Notes: generated from the sequence alone by a model not told the origin. Shown: positions 16,853-25,548, counted from the first letter of the stretch. The stretch: DNA of 64,000 nucleotides from Streptomyces sp. NBC_01276 (GCF_041435355.1 NZ_CP108442.1:2046001-2110000); one strand, 5' to 3'. Made by a program: numbers and translations.

Positions 16853-17728
16853 TCAGGCGAAAGCCGTTTCGCTGAGCCAGGCCGCCTCGAACTCCCCCGA
16901 GGCCACGATGACGGCCGGTCCGGTCATGTCGATCCGCCCGTCGGGGTGCTCGGTGATGGCGAGCGTGCCACCGGGCAGATCGACGGTGTACGTGACCGGT
17001 TCGCCGGTGACGGCGGGGTCGACGCCGTCACGGCGGATGGCGGCCACGGCGACGGCGCAGGCGCCGGTGCCGCAGGACCGGGTCTCGCCGGAGCCGCGCT
17101 CGTGGACGCGCATGGCGACGTGCCGGGGGCCGCGGTCGACGACGAACTCGACGTTGACCCCGGTGGGGTAGGCGGAGGCGGGGCTGAACGGCGGCGGGCT
17201 GTACAGGTTTCCGGCCTGGTCGAGGCTTTCAACGAACGCCACCGCGTGCGGGTTCCCCATGTTCACGTTCCGCGCGGGCCAGGTGTGCTCGCCGACGGAG
17301 ACGGTGACCTCCCCCTCGGGGAGTTCGGCGCGGCCCATGGAGACGGTGACGTCGCCGGTCTTGGCGAGGTGCACCTGCTTGACGCCGCCCCGGGTGGCCA
17401 CGGCGAGGTCGCCGGGCTCGACGTGGCCGGCGTGGTGGAGGTAGCGGGCGAAGACGCGCACGCCGTTGCCGCACATCTCGGCGACGGAGCCGTCGCTGTT
17501 GCGGTAGTCCATGAACCACTCGGCACGGTCGGCCAGGTGTGCCGCGTCGGGGTGGGCGGCGGAGCGCACCACGTGGAGCACACCGTCGGCCCCGATGCCG
17601 GCGCGCCGGTCGCACAGGGCGGCGACGGCGCTCGCGGGCAGCTCGATGGCGTTGTCCGGGTCCGGGACGATCACGAAGTCGTTCTCGGTCCCGTGGCCCT
17701 TGAGGAAGGAGAGGGTGGTGTGCGTCAC
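16853..17728 (-). CDS. dapF: Diaminopimelate epimerase
   Basis: A 291-residue PLP-independent epimerase converting LL- to meso-2,6-diaminopimelate for lysine and peptidoglycan. Both catalytic cysteines are present in their motifs, EMCGNGVR (about residue 87) and SCGTGACA (about residue 228); GTENDFV and NMGNPHAV are also canonical. The start is GTG at 17728. Streptomyces peptidoglycan carries LL-DAP, so this enzyme mainly serves lysine synthesis there. A MITE-like element ends 97 bases upstream of the start and may separate it from the upstream membrane gene. Confidence 0.95.
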   Translation of the reverse strand: MTHTTLSFLKGHGTENDFVIVPDPDNAIELPASAVAALCDRRAGIGADGVLHVVRSAAHPDAAHLADRAEWFMDYRNSDGSVAEMCGNGVRVFARYLHHAGHVEPGDLAVATRGGVKQVHLAKTGDVTVSMGRAELPEGEVTVSVGEHTWPARNVNMGNPHAVAFVESLDQAGNLYSPPPFSPASAYPTGVNVEFVVDRGPRHVAMRVHERGSGETRSCGTGACAVAVAAIRRDGVDPAVTGEPVTYTVDLPGGTLAITEHPDGRIDMTGPAVIVASGEFEAAWLSETAFA

Positions 17729-17824
17729 CCGCCCATCGTACCGAGCGTCCCCGGGCCCGGCCGGAGCAGGTCAGCGAGGTGTCAGCGGCGCGGGGACGTC
17801 CGCCCCGCGCGGCGGGCCCAGGGC

Positions 17825-17992
17825 CTAGGGGGTGTCTGACGGATGTCCGTGGGGAAGGAGCGGCGTCCGGTGCGTGCTCTCGGCGTGCCGACCGGAAGCC
17901 CGCGTACTGGACGTACTTGGGCTTTCGGTCGGTGCGGCGAGAGTGCGTGCCGGGCGTCGCGACGCCGCGGATATCCGTCAGACACCCCCTAG
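17825..17992. mobile_element. 168-bp MITE-like hairpin element with CTAG ends
   Basis: Perfect 20-bp terminal inverted repeats (CTAGGGGGTGTCTGACGGAT at 17825-17844, its complement at 17973-17992) bound a non-coding segment that is itself an imperfect inverted repeat. Its inner arms CCGACCGGAAGCCC (17888-17901) and GGGCTTTCGGTCGG (17919-17932) surround a short GTAC-containing centre. The CTAG at each end fits the CTAG/TA target duplication of IS630/Tc1-mariner transposases, which would mobilise it in trans. The right end supplies the TAG stop of the neighbouring minus-strand gene. No transposase is encoded. Confidence 0.8.
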
Positions 17993-18561
17993 CGGAGCCG
18001 CGCCACCCGGTAGACCGCGAGCGCTACGACGGCCAGCGCGACCAGCGCGTACAGCCCGGCCATCCGCCAGTCGGGGCGGCGGCCGCTGCCGCGCGGCGGG
18101 AGCCCCGGCCAGGTGTAGCCGACGCGGCGCGCGGCCATCATCCCCCAGCCGCCCGCGCAGGAGCTGATGAGGAAGCCCAGCATGGCGACGACGGCGCCGC
18201 CGTCCCCGAACTCGAAGGCGAGGGGGAAGGCGAACATCAGGGAGCCGGCGGCGGCCAGGATCACGATGGGGGCGATCTGCCAGATCCGCAGCCGGCGCTG
18301 CGGGCGCAGCTCGACCTCGACTGCGGGGCCGGAGGCGTCCTCGCTGCCCGGCTCGGGCGCGTCGGGGCCGTCCGGGGTCAGCCGCGCGGGATCCGCGGGC
18401 AGACCCAGGCCGTCGGGAGCGTCCACGGACTCCAGGGCTTCGGAGCCGACGGACCCGCCGGTTCCGCCCGGCCCCGCGGGGCCGCCGGGGGCTCCGTGAA
18501 GCATCGGGTCCGCTTCCTGTCTGGTGTCGTCCCGCCCGGTGTCACGAGGGCCGGCCTCCAT
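17989..18561 (-). CDS. Membrane protein of unknown function
   Basis: A 190-residue protein. A Gly/Pro/Asp-rich soluble N-terminus (about 85 residues) is followed by three hydrophobic segments: IWQIAPIVILAAAGSLMFAF, VVAMLGFLISSCAGGWG and LYALVALAVVALAVY. The protein ends VARLR. I do not recognise the family. The ATG at 18561 (GAGGGCG upstream) was preferred over an upstream in-frame ATG at 18669 whose product lacks protein-like composition. Its stop codon lies in the terminal CTAG of the MITE, so the element abuts the gene exactly without truncating a recognisable domain. Confidence 0.7.
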   Translation of the reverse strand: MEAGPRDTGRDDTRQEADPMLHGAPGGPAGPGGTGGSVGSEALESVDAPDGLGLPADPARLTPDGPDAPEPGSEDASGPAVEVELRPQRRLRIWQIAPIVILAAAGSLMFAFPLAFEFGDGGAVVAMLGFLISSCAGGWGMMAARRVGYTWPGLPPRGSGRRPDWRMAGLYALVALAVVALAVYRVARLR

Positions 18562-18673
18562 AGCCACGCGCCCTCCCCACTTCGGACTTCGTACGCCGCT
18601 GTTCAGAAGTTTGATGATGGCACGGTCCCGGGCCCCGGACGGGCGCACGGGGCTTCCCGATGCCATCACGTGA

Positions 18674-19612
18674 TCAGGCTGTAACCGCTCGTTCGACCAA
18701 CGACTGCGCGAGTCCGGCGAGTTCCCCGCGGTCCGCGGCGGCCCCGCTGAGCCAGTGGACGCGGGGATCGCGGCGGAACCACGAGTCCTGGCGGCGCGCG
18801 AAGCGCTTGGTGGCCCGGACGGTCTCGGTCCTGGCCTCCTCCTCGGTGCACTCCCCCGCGAGGGCTGCCAGGACCTGCTGGTAGCCGAGGGCGCGGGAGG
18901 CGGTGATCCCGTCGCGCAGGCCGCGGGCCTCCAGGGCGCGGACCTCGTCGACCAGTCCGGCCTCCCACATCCGGTCCACGCGCAGCGCGATCCGTTCGTC
19001 GAGCTCCGGCCGGGCCACGTCGACGCCGATCTGGACGGTGTCGTAGACGGACTCGTGGCCGGGCAGGTTGGCGGTGAAGGGCTTGCCCGTGATCTCGATC
19101 ACCTCCAGGGCCCGGACGATCCTGCGGGTGTTGCCCGGCAGGATCGCGGCGGCCGCCGCCGGGTCGACGGCGGCGAGGCGCGCGTGCAGGGCGCCGGGGC
19201 CGCGCAGGGTGGCCTCCTCCTCCAGGCGGGCCCGTACCCCGGGGTCGGTGCCGGGGAACTCCATGGCGTCGAGCGCGCCGCGGACGTAGAGGCCGGACCC
19301 GCCGACGAGGACCGGGGTGCGGCCCTCGGCGAGCAGCTTGTCGATCTCGGCGCGGGCGAGGCGCTGGTACTCGGCGACGCTGGCGGTCTCGGTGACGTCC
19401 CAGATGTCGAGGAGGTGGTGCGGGACCCCTCCGCGTTCCTCGACCGTCAGCTTGGCGGTGCCGATGTCCATCCCGCGGTACAGCTGCATGGAGTCGGCGT
19501 TGACGACCTCGCCGTCGAAGTGTCGGGCCAGGGCGACGCCCAGATCGGACTTTCCGGCCGCGGTGGGACCGACGACGGCGATGACCCGCGGGGCGGGGGC
19601 TGCATTCCTCAC
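18674..19612 (-). CDS. miaA: tRNA dimethylallyltransferase
   Basis: A 312-residue enzyme that transfers dimethylallyl to A37 of tRNAs reading UNN codons. Motifs are the P-loop VVGPTAAGKSDLG (about 13-25), NADSMQLYRGMDIGTAK, GGSGLYVRG, RRIVRALEVIEITGKP and a C-terminal KRFARRQDSWFRRD. The start is GTG at 19612. Its product is the substrate of MiaB, encoded about 1.6 kb further along on the same strand, with three small genes between them. Confidence 0.96.
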   Translation of the reverse strand: MRNAAPAPRVIAVVGPTAAGKSDLGVALARHFDGEVVNADSMQLYRGMDIGTAKLTVEERGGVPHHLLDIWDVTETASVAEYQRLARAEIDKLLAEGRTPVLVGGSGLYVRGALDAMEFPGTDPGVRARLEEEATLRGPGALHARLAAVDPAAAAAILPGNTRRIVRALEVIEITGKPFTANLPGHESVYDTVQIGVDVARPELDERIALRVDRMWEAGLVDEVRALEARGLRDGITASRALGYQQVLAALAGECTEEEARTETVRATKRFARRQDSWFRRDPRVHWLSGAAADRGELAGLAQSLVERAVTA

Positions 19613-19776
19613 CGGGACAGTCTCGCAAACCGAACGGCATGTACCCGATCGGGTTACGTGACGGGGCGCGGCGGGGGTCGTTGCCCTGAAGAGGTTCGGG
19701 CCGGGCGCACGCCCGGCGGAGGCCGGGCCGGACCACGCGGAACTTCACCCGCACGAGTAGCGTTATGGGAGTAGAC

Positions 19777-20004
19777 ATGGGCGTTTTCAGTCGGTTTCGT
19801 CGACGCAAGGACGGGGCTTCGGCCGATTCCGCAGCGGCCGAGGCCGTGACGGAACCGGCGGAACCCGCGGCCGAGGAAGTCGAGGAGGCCAAGACCGAAC
19901 CCGCCGCGACGGAGGCTCCGGCGGCGGAAGCCGTGGAGATTCCGAAGCAGCAGTCGGCGGATGCGGCCGCGGACAGCGAGGCCGGCGAGGGCGCCCGCAA
20001 GTAG
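19777..20004 (+). CDS. Small acidic protein of unknown function
   Basis: A 75-residue protein with a basic start (MGVFSRFRRRKDG) and an Ala/Glu-rich acidic remainder ending IPKQQSADAAADSEAGEGARK. I recall short Streptomyces proteins with this ending labelled 'gliding motility protein' but see no evidence for that role. The ATG at 19777 was chosen because GGGAG lies six bases upstream; the ATG at 19765 has no RBS. It is 22 bases upstream of the antitoxin-like gene, so the two form an operon, and it is divergent from miaA. Confidence 0.7.
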   Translation: MGVFSRFRRRKDGASADSAAAEAVTEPAEPAAEEVEEAKTEPAATEAPAAEAVEIPKQQSADAAADSEAGEGARK

Positions 20005-20026
20005 CCACGCCACTGGAAGGTGACCC

Positions 20027-20272
20027 ATGGGCCTGCTGGACAATCTGAAGGCCAAGCTCGCTCCGGCCAAGGACAAGGTCGGCGATCTCGCTCAGCAGCA
20101 CGAGGGGAAGATCGGCGAGGGGCTGGACAAGGTCGCCAAGGCGGTGGACTCCAAGACCCACGGCAAGTACAGCGACCGGATCACGACCGGCACGGACAAG
20201 GCGAAGGACGCCCTGGGCAAGATCGCGCACAAGGACACCCCCGGCGGGCCGACGCCGCCGGCCGCTTCCTGA
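20027..20272 (+). CDS. MT0933/Rv0909-type antitoxin-like protein
   Basis: An 81-residue Lys/Asp/Gly-rich helical protein (MGLLDNLKAKL, KDKVGDLAQQHEGKIGEGLD, GTDKAKDALGKI) typical of the MT0933-like antitoxin family. In mycobacteria that family pairs with the Rv0910-type toxin. GGAAGG precedes the ATG. No toxin-like partner is adjacent: the upstream gene encodes a small acidic protein and the downstream gene is convergent. The function as an antitoxin is therefore doubtful here; a CsbD/stress-type small protein role is an alternative. Confidence 0.75.
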   Translation: MGLLDNLKAKLAPAKDKVGDLAQQHEGKIGEGLDKVAKAVDSKTHGKYSDRITTGTDKAKDALGKIAHKDTPGGPTPPAAS

Positions 20273-20285
20273 CGCACGGTACGGA

Positions 20286-20326
20286 AAGGGGCGCGGGACC
20301 GGGAGAGCACCGGTCCCGCGCCCCTT
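20286..20326. terminator. Terminator, 17-bp perfect stem
   Basis: AAGGGGCGCGGGACCGG (20286-20302) pairs perfectly with CCGGTCCCGCGCCCCTT (20310-20326) across a 7-nt loop. It lies between the convergent antitoxin-like and LigB-like genes and can serve both. Confidence 0.9.
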
Positions 20327-20360
20327 CGTCGTGCCGGGTCGACCGTGCCGGGGCCCCGAC

Positions 20361-21068
20361 TCAGGACCAGGTGGCCACGAAGTAGCCGACGCCGTAGGGG
20401 GCGTCCTCGTACAGCAGCCGGCCGTCGAGACCGGCGTCCTCGGCCGCGCCCGCGAGGACCTGCCAGGGGGCGCGTCCGGCGGCCTGCAGTTCGGCGGCGA
20501 GGGTGGGGTCGAGGGCGGCCAGGGCCGCGATGTCAGCGGCGCCGAGGGCCCGGCCGGCGGCGGCGTCGAAGGCGGCGGCGCGTTCGTCGAGGTATCCGGG
20601 GGCCTTCAGGGTCCGGCAGGCGCTGCCGTCGCCCATGACGAGCAGCGCGACGCGCGCGTCGCGCGCGGCGAGTTCCCGGCCGGTGCGCAGGCACTCCTCC
20701 GGTGCGGCGGGGGCGGCCACGCCGAGGCCCTCGACGGGGGCGGCGCCCCAGCCGGCGCGGCCCAGCAGCCACGCGCCGACGGCCAGGGAGACGGGCAGCG
20801 ACCGCGGCCCCTCCTCACCCGCGCCGAGGCGGACGTCGGCGTCGACCCCGAAGCCGTGGAAGCCGCCGCGGGAGCCCTGGGGGTAGGGCCCGGTGTGGTC
20901 GGCGTCGGCGGTCCCGACCACGACCAGCAGGTCGGGCCGGGAGGCGGCGAGCACGGCGAGCGCGTCGGAGCAGGCGGTACGGGCGTCGCGCAGTTCGGCG
21001 GCGGCGCCCGCGGCGACCTCCGGCACGAGGAGCGGCGGTGCGGGGCAGACGGCGGCGGCTACGAGCAT
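20361..21068 (-). CDS. Class III extradiol dioxygenase-like (LigB-fold) protein
   Basis: A 235-residue protein related to the catalytic subunit B fold of class III extradiol ring-cleavage dioxygenases. Family cues are the N-terminal CPAPPLLVPEV, LVVVGTADADHTGPY, FHGFGVD and LLVMGDGSA. The canonical N-terminal metal ligands His-Pro/His-Gly are not evident (it begins AAAVCPAPP), so catalytic activity is uncertain. It lies between the terminator at 20.3 kb and miaB on the same strand. In Streptomyces this gene commonly accompanies miaA/miaB, but no role in tRNA modification is established. Confidence 0.65.
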   Translation of the reverse strand: MLVAAAVCPAPPLLVPEVAAGAAAELRDARTACSDALAVLAASRPDLLVVVGTADADHTGPYPQGSRGGFHGFGVDADVRLGAGEEGPRSLPVSLAVGAWLLGRAGWGAAPVEGLGVAAPAAPEECLRTGRELAARDARVALLVMGDGSACRTLKAPGYLDERAAAFDAAAGRALGAADIAALAALDPTLAAELQAAGRAPWQVLAGAAEDAGLDGRLLYEDAPYGVGYFVATWS

Positions 21069-21113
21069 GATCCGCAGCCTAGGGGTTCCCCCGCCGATCG
21101 GGCCAGACCGGCC

Positions 21114-21145
21114 CCGGGCCGGGACCGGGCCGGGACCGGGCCGGA
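21114..21145. repeat. 11-bp GC tandem repeat
   Basis: Almost three copies of CCGGGCCGGGA in the 167-bp spacer between miaB and the LigB-like gene, followed by further CCGG-rich sequence. It can fold strongly and may act as the miaB terminator. Confidence 0.5.
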
Positions 21146-21235
21146 CGCGGGCCTGTGGGAGCCCGACCGGAGGGAGCCCGGCCGGACGAGGGACCGGCCG
21201 GTCGAGGGACCGGCCCGGACGGCCTCGGGTGGGGC

Positions 21236-22753
21236 TCAGTCGATCGCGCAGCCCGACGTGGCGACCGGCAGCGGCGCCGGGACGCCGAGGGTGGGGATGC
21301 CGAGCATGACTCCGGCGGGCTGCGCCGGGGCGGCGTTGCGCTTCTCCCAGGCGTCGCCGGCGCGGGTGCGCCGCACCTCGCGGGTCGGCCCCTCGGCGAG
21401 GAGGTGGTGCGGGGCGGCGTAGGTGATCTCGACGGTCACCACGTCGCCGGGGCGCACGTCCTCGTCCGGCTTGGTGAAGTGCACCAGGCGGTTGTCGGGG
21501 GCGCGGCCGGAGAGGCGGGCGGTGGCGCCGTCCTTGCGGCCCTCGCCCTCGGCGACCATGACCTCCAGGGTGCGGCCGACCTGCTTCTTGTTCTCCTCCC
21601 AGGAGATCTCCTCCTGGAGGGCGACCAGGCGCATGTAGCGGTCCTGGACGACCTCCTTGGGGATCTGGCCCTCCATGTCGGCGGCCGGGGTGCCGGGGCG
21701 CTTGGAGTACTGGAAGGTGAAGGCGTTCGCGAAGCGGGCCTCGCGCACGGCGTGCATGGTCTGCTGGAAGTCCTCCTCCGTCTCGCCGGGGAAGCCCACG
21801 ATGATGTCGGTGGAGATCGCGGCGTGCGGGATCGCGGCGCGGACCTTCTCGATGATCCCGAGGAAGCGCTCCTGCCGGTAGGACCGGCGCATCGCCTTGA
21901 GGATCGGGTCGGAGCCGGACTGCATCGGCATGTGGAGCTGCGGCATCACGTTCGGGGTCTCGGCCATGGCGGCGATCACGTCGTCGGTGAAGTCGCGCGG
22001 GTGCGGGGAGGTGAAGCGGACCCGCTCCAGGCCCTCGATCTGTCCGCAGGCGCGCAGCAGCTTGCTGAAGGCCTCCCGGTCGCCGAGGTCGGAACCGTAG
22101 GCGTTGACGTTCTGGCCGAGCAGGGTGATCTCGGAGACGCCCTCGGCGACCAGCGCCTCGACCTCCGCGAGGATGTCGCCGGGACGGCGGTCCTCCTCCT
22201 TGCCGCGCAGCGCCGGGACGATGCAGAAGGTGCAGGTGTTGTTGCAGCCGACGGAGATCGAGACCCAGGCGGCGTACGCGGACTCGCGGCGGGTCGGGAG
22301 CGTGGAGGGGAAGGCCTCCAGCGACTCGGCGATCTCGACCTGGGCTTCCTCCTGGACGCGGGCGCGCTCCAGCAGGACGGGCAGCTTGCCGATGTTGTGC
22401 GTACCGAAGACCACGTCGACCCAGGGGGCGCGCTTGGTGATCGTGTCGCGGTCCTTCTGGGCGAGGCAGCCGCCGACGGCGATCTGCATGCCGGGGCGCT
22501 TCGTCTTCATCGGGGCGAGGCGGCCGAGGTTGCCGTAGAGCTTGTTGTCGGCGTTCTCGCGGACGGCGCAGGTGTTGAAGACGACGACGTCGGCGTCGCC
22601 GTCGCAGCCCTCGGGCGCGCGGACGTAACCCGCGTCCTCCAGCAGACCGGAGAGTCGCTCGGAGTCGTGCACGTTCATCTGGCACCCGTAGGTGCGCACC
22701 TCGTAAGTTCCCTTGGGGTCCACTGCCGGGCTCCGGTCGCTGCTGCTGGTCAT
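21236..22753 (-). CDS. miaB: tRNA-2-methylthio-N6-dimethylallyladenosine synthase
   Basis: A 505-residue radical-SAM methylthiotransferase that adds methylthio at C2 of i6A37. The N-terminal UPF0004 domain has cysteines at YGCQMN (Cys24), NTCAVRE and GGCLAQ for the auxiliary cluster. The radical-SAM CxxxCxxC is CNNTCTFC (about residues 168-175), the SAM/TIM region shows [15 protein letters not shown], and a TRAM domain follows ([14 protein letters not shown]). About 45 C-terminal residues extend past TRAM. Its ATG overlaps the stop of the upstream frameshifted isomerase-like gene in ATGA, implying former translational coupling. Confidence 0.96.
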   Translation of the reverse strand: MTSSSDRSPAVDPKGTYEVRTYGCQMNVHDSERLSGLLEDAGYVRAPEGCDGDADVVVFNTCAVRENADNKLYGNLGRLAPMKTKRPGMQIAVGGCLAQKDRDTITKRAPWVDVVFGTHNIGKLPVLLERARVQEEAQVEIAESLEAFPSTLPTRRESAYAAWVSISVGCNNTCTFCIVPALRGKEEDRRPGDILAEVEALVAEGVSEITLLGQNVNAYGSDLGDREAFSKLLRACGQIEGLERVRFTSPHPRDFTDDVIAAMAETPNVMPQLHMPMQSGSDPILKAMRRSYRQERFLGIIEKVRAAIPHAAISTDIIVGFPGETEEDFQQTMHAVREARFANAFTFQYSKRPGTPAADMEGQIPKEVVQDRYMRLVALQEEISWEENKKQVGRTLEVMVAEGEGRKDGATARLSGRAPDNRLVHFTKPDEDVRPGDVVTVEITYAAPHHLLAEGPTREVRRTRAGDAWEKRNAAPAQPAGVMLGIPTLGVPAPLPVATSGCAID

Positions 22754-23392
22754 GCAACAAGGGTAGGCGGTACCCGGGAGCCCTCCGGCCCCCCGTTCAG
22801 CGTGCCCGCCGGGAGGCGGCGGCCGAAGAGCACGAGCAGCAGGTCCTGGGCCCGGCCGTGGACGGGGTCGCCGCTGCCGTGGGACCAGTCGATGTCATCG
22901 GCACACAGCCGGATGCCGGTCAGGTCCACTCCGAAGAAGCGCAGGCCGCGCGGGGTGACGGCGTCCAGCAGGAGGCGCAGCCGGTCCTCGGGGACACGGC
23001 GCGGGTGGCCGGGGGCGACGGTGATGTCGAGGCCGTGGACGACGTCGTGGGCGAGGCCCCCGGTGGGACCGCCGGCCGGGGGCTTCCAGGGGTGGTGGGC
23101 GTGGTCGCGGGAGCAGGGCGGCGAGCTCGCCCGTCGTGAAGGCGGCCGCGTCGCGGCGGGCGGTGCGGCCGGTCATCCGGTGGAGGCTGCCGCGCGCCTT
23201 GAGGAGTTCGGCGGCGAAGCCGGGCAGCGAGGTGCGGAAGCCGAGCGACATGTGGGCGGCGACCTCGCGGACGCTCCAGCCCGCGCACAGGGACGGGGCG
23301 ACCCACTGGGCGGGGGTGAGGGTGTCCAGTACGTCGGCCAGCTCGCGGCGTTCGGCGGCTGTGGCACGGAGGACGGCCCCTGCCGGGCGCAA
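22750..23392 (-). pseudogene. Mycothiol-dependent maleylpyruvate isomerase-family gene, frameshifted
   Basis: Two reading frames together encode a DinB-like/mycothiol-dependent maleylpyruvate isomerase family protein of about 214 residues. The N-terminal half (TAAERRELADVLDTLTPAQW, LCAGWSVREVAAHMS, TTGELAALL) runs to about 23110. The C-terminal half ([51 protein letters not shown]) continues in another frame to the TGA at 22750-22752. Removing one base from the GGG run at 23109-23111 restores ...ALLRDHAHHPW... exactly. The 5' end is also odd: no ATG or GTG in frame, only TTG at 23392. Either a recent frameshift or a base-calling error. The stop overlaps miaB's ATG. Confidence 0.82.
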
Positions 23393-23533
23393 GCGGTGCC
23401 GGGCGCGGGTCCGGGGTCGCGGAGCGTCGAGGGGGGGACGGCAAGGCGGGCCGGCCGCGGCGGGTGGGGGCTCGGGAGGGGGCGGGGCGGGCGGCCCGTG
23501 ACAGGACGCCGGGCGGGTGGCAGGATCGCCCGC

Positions 23534-24529
23534 ATGTTCCGCGTACCTCCCCGTATCTCCCGGCGCCGCGCCCTCCAGGGCCTGGTCGCCGTGGTCGGTG
23601 TGCTCGCGGCGCTGCTCTGGTGGCTGAACCCCTTCGGGCAGCCGGAGCTGAAGGGGGACCTGACCTTCAGCACGGGCGTCCGTACGGGCGTCTACCACCG
23701 CTACGGCCAGCTGCTGGAGCAGGCGCTCGCCAGCGACCTGCCCGGGGTCAGGGTCCGGCTGGAGACCAGTGAGGGATCGCAGCAGAACCTTCAGCGCGTG
23801 GCCGACGGGACGGCCGACTTCACGGTGGCGACGGCGGACGCGGTGTCCAAGTACCGGCTGGACGGCAAACCGGGAGCGTCGCGGCTGCGCGGGGTCGCCC
23901 GGCTCTACGACGACTACGTGCAGCTGGTGGTGCCCGCGGGCTCCCCCGTGCAGTCGGCCCGCGACCTGCGCGGCAAGCGGGTCGCGGTGGGCCAGGACGG
24001 TTCGGGGGTCCGGCTGATATCGGAGCGGCTGCTGACGGCGGCGAAGCTGGACCCGGCGAAGGACATCACGCCGGTCTCGATCGGCATCGACACCATGCCG
24101 GCGGAGCTGGAAGCGGGCCGGATCGACGCCTTCTTCTGGTCGGGCGGACTGCCGACGAACGCGGTGCGCGAGCTGTCGGAGCGTTTCGACATCCGGCTCG
24201 TGCAGCTGGGCGACCTGGTGGAGAGGCTCCAGGCCAGCGGGAGCCCCGCCCGGTACTACCGCCCCGCCGTGATGCCGCAGGACGCGTACGCGCGGGCCCG
24301 CAACACCTCGTCGGTGGCCACCCTGGCCGTGCCGAACCTGCTGGTGACCCGTGAGGACACCAGCGAGGCGCTGACGGAGCAGTTCACCCGCACGGTGATC
24401 CTCAGCCGCGACCGGATCGGGCACGAGGTGCACGCGGCGCAGCTGGTGGACCTGCGGACGGCGATCTACACGGACCCGCTGGACCTGCACGAGGGGGCCC
24501 GGCGGTACTACCGCTCGGTCAAGCCGTAG
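23534..24529 (+). CDS. TAXI-family (TRAP-associated) extracytoplasmic solute receptor
   Basis: A 331-residue periplasmic-type binding protein of the TAXI family, anchored by an N-terminal hydrophobic segment (LQGLVAVVGVLAALLWWL) after an Arg-rich start. TAXI cues are FSTGVRTGVYHRYGQ, ETSEGSQQNLQRVADGTADF, TADAVSKYR, SARDLRGKRVAVGQDGSG and DAFFWSGGLPTNAV. Family members bind acidic ligands such as glutamate and deliver them to a DctM-type permease. No TRAP membrane subunit is encoded nearby, so it is an orphan receptor or sensor. Its last 11 bases overlap the convergent ROK kinase gene. Confidence 0.85.
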   Translation: MFRVPPRISRRRALQGLVAVVGVLAALLWWLNPFGQPELKGDLTFSTGVRTGVYHRYGQLLEQALASDLPGVRVRLETSEGSQQNLQRVADGTADFTVATADAVSKYRLDGKPGASRLRGVARLYDDYVQLVVPAGSPVQSARDLRGKRVAVGQDGSGVRLISERLLTAAKLDPAKDITPVSIGIDTMPAELEAGRIDAFFWSGGLPTNAVRELSERFDIRLVQLGDLVERLQASGSPARYYRPAVMPQDAYARARNTSSVATLAVPNLLVTREDTSEALTEQFTRTVILSRDRIGHEVHAAQLVDLRTAIYTDPLDLHEGARRYYRSVKP

Positions 24530-25520
24530 CGGAACCGCCGCCGGGCTGCAGCATCATCGCGGCGGCGGCCGCCCCGATCAGCCCGGCGTGGGTGCCCAGT
24601 GCGGCCGGGACGACCCGCAGGTCCCGGACGAAGGACAGGGTCGCGTACGAGGCCAGGTGGCGCCGGACCGGTTCGAAGAGGGTGTCCCCGCTTGCGGCGA
24701 CCCCGCCTCCGATGACGGCGATGTCGGTCTCGACCAGGGTCGCGGTGGCGGCGATGGCGGCGGCCAGGGCGCGGCCGGCCCGGTCGAAGGCGGCCAGGGC
24801 CACCGGGTCGCCGGCTTCGGCGGAGGCGGCCACGCCGGCCGCCGTCGGGTCGGGGCCGCTCCAGCCCTGCTCCCGGGCCCAGCGGGCGATGGCGGTGCCC
24901 GAGGCCAGGGATTCGACGCAGCCGCGGCCTCCGCAGACGCAGGGCTCCCCGTCGAAGGCGACGCTGATGTGGCCGATGTGACCTGCGTTGCCGGTGGGGC
25001 CGGCGTGGAGCTGGTGGTTCAGGATCAGGCCGCCGCCGACACCGGTGGAGACCACCATGCACAGGGCGTTGGCGTGTCCCCGGGCCGCGCCGAGCCAGTG
25101 TTCCGCGGCCGTCATCGCCACGCCGTCGCCCGCCAGGACGACCGGGATCCGGGCGCCGCGCGCCCGCAGTTCGGCGGCGACCCGCTCCTGGACGGGGAAA
25201 CCGCGCCAGGCACCGATGTTGACCGGGCTCACCGTGCCCCGGGACGTGTCCACCGGGCCCGCGCTGCCGATGCCGCACCGTACGGCCTGCTCCCACATCG
25301 GGGCTCCGGACAGGTCCGCGACGACCTCGCCGACGGCCGCCATGACCGCTTCGGCGTCGCCGGCGCGCGGGGTCGGGCGGCGGGTGACGGCGGTCATGGT
25401 GCCGTCGGGGTGGACCAGGGCCCCCGCGATCTTCGTGCCGCCGATGTCGATCGCCACGGTCGGTCCGGTGGCCGCGGCGACGGTGCGGGGCGCGGGGAGG
25501 GCTGAGGTGGGGCTGGTCAC
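24519..25520 (-). CDS. ROK-family sugar kinase
   Basis: A 333-residue ROK kinase, probably phosphorylating a hexose or N-acetylhexosamine released by the adjacent glycosidases. Motifs are IDIGGTKIAGALV (phosphate 1), SAGPVDTSRGTVSP, LAGDGVAMTAAEHW, STGVGGGLIL, the zinc-binding CVCGGRGCVE with upstream GHIGHIS, and IAVIGGGVAASGD. The start is GTG at 25520 with AGGAGCG upstream. It is the third gene of the GH38-lacI-ROK operon (28-base gap). Substrate choice among glucose, mannose, GlcNAc and ManNAc cannot be settled from motifs; context favours mannose or GlcNAc. Confidence 0.85.
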   Translation of the reverse strand: MTSPTSALPAPRTVAAATGPTVAIDIGGTKIAGALVHPDGTMTAVTRRPTPRAGDAEAVMAAVGEVVADLSGAPMWEQAVRCGIGSAGPVDTSRGTVSPVNIGAWRGFPVQERVAAELRARGARIPVVLAGDGVAMTAAEHWLGAARGHANALCMVVSTGVGGGLILNHQLHAGPTGNAGHIGHISVAFDGEPCVCGGRGCVESLASGTAIARWAREQGWSGPDPTAAGVAASAEAGDPVALAAFDRAGRALAAAIAATATLVETDIAVIGGGVAASGDTLFEPVRRHLASYATLSFVRDLRVVPAALGTHAGLIGAAAAAMMLQPGGGSATA

Positions 25521-25548
25521 GGTGGGCGCTCCTGAGAAGGGTCGGATT

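Noticed and set aside
19765..19776. Upstream ATG for the small acidic protein
   Set aside because: No ribosome binding site precedes it, and its own sequence contains the GGGAG that serves the ATG at 19777.
20361..21068. Active ring-cleavage dioxygenase
   Set aside because: The metal-binding His residues expected near the N-terminus are not apparent, so only fold-level similarity is claimed.
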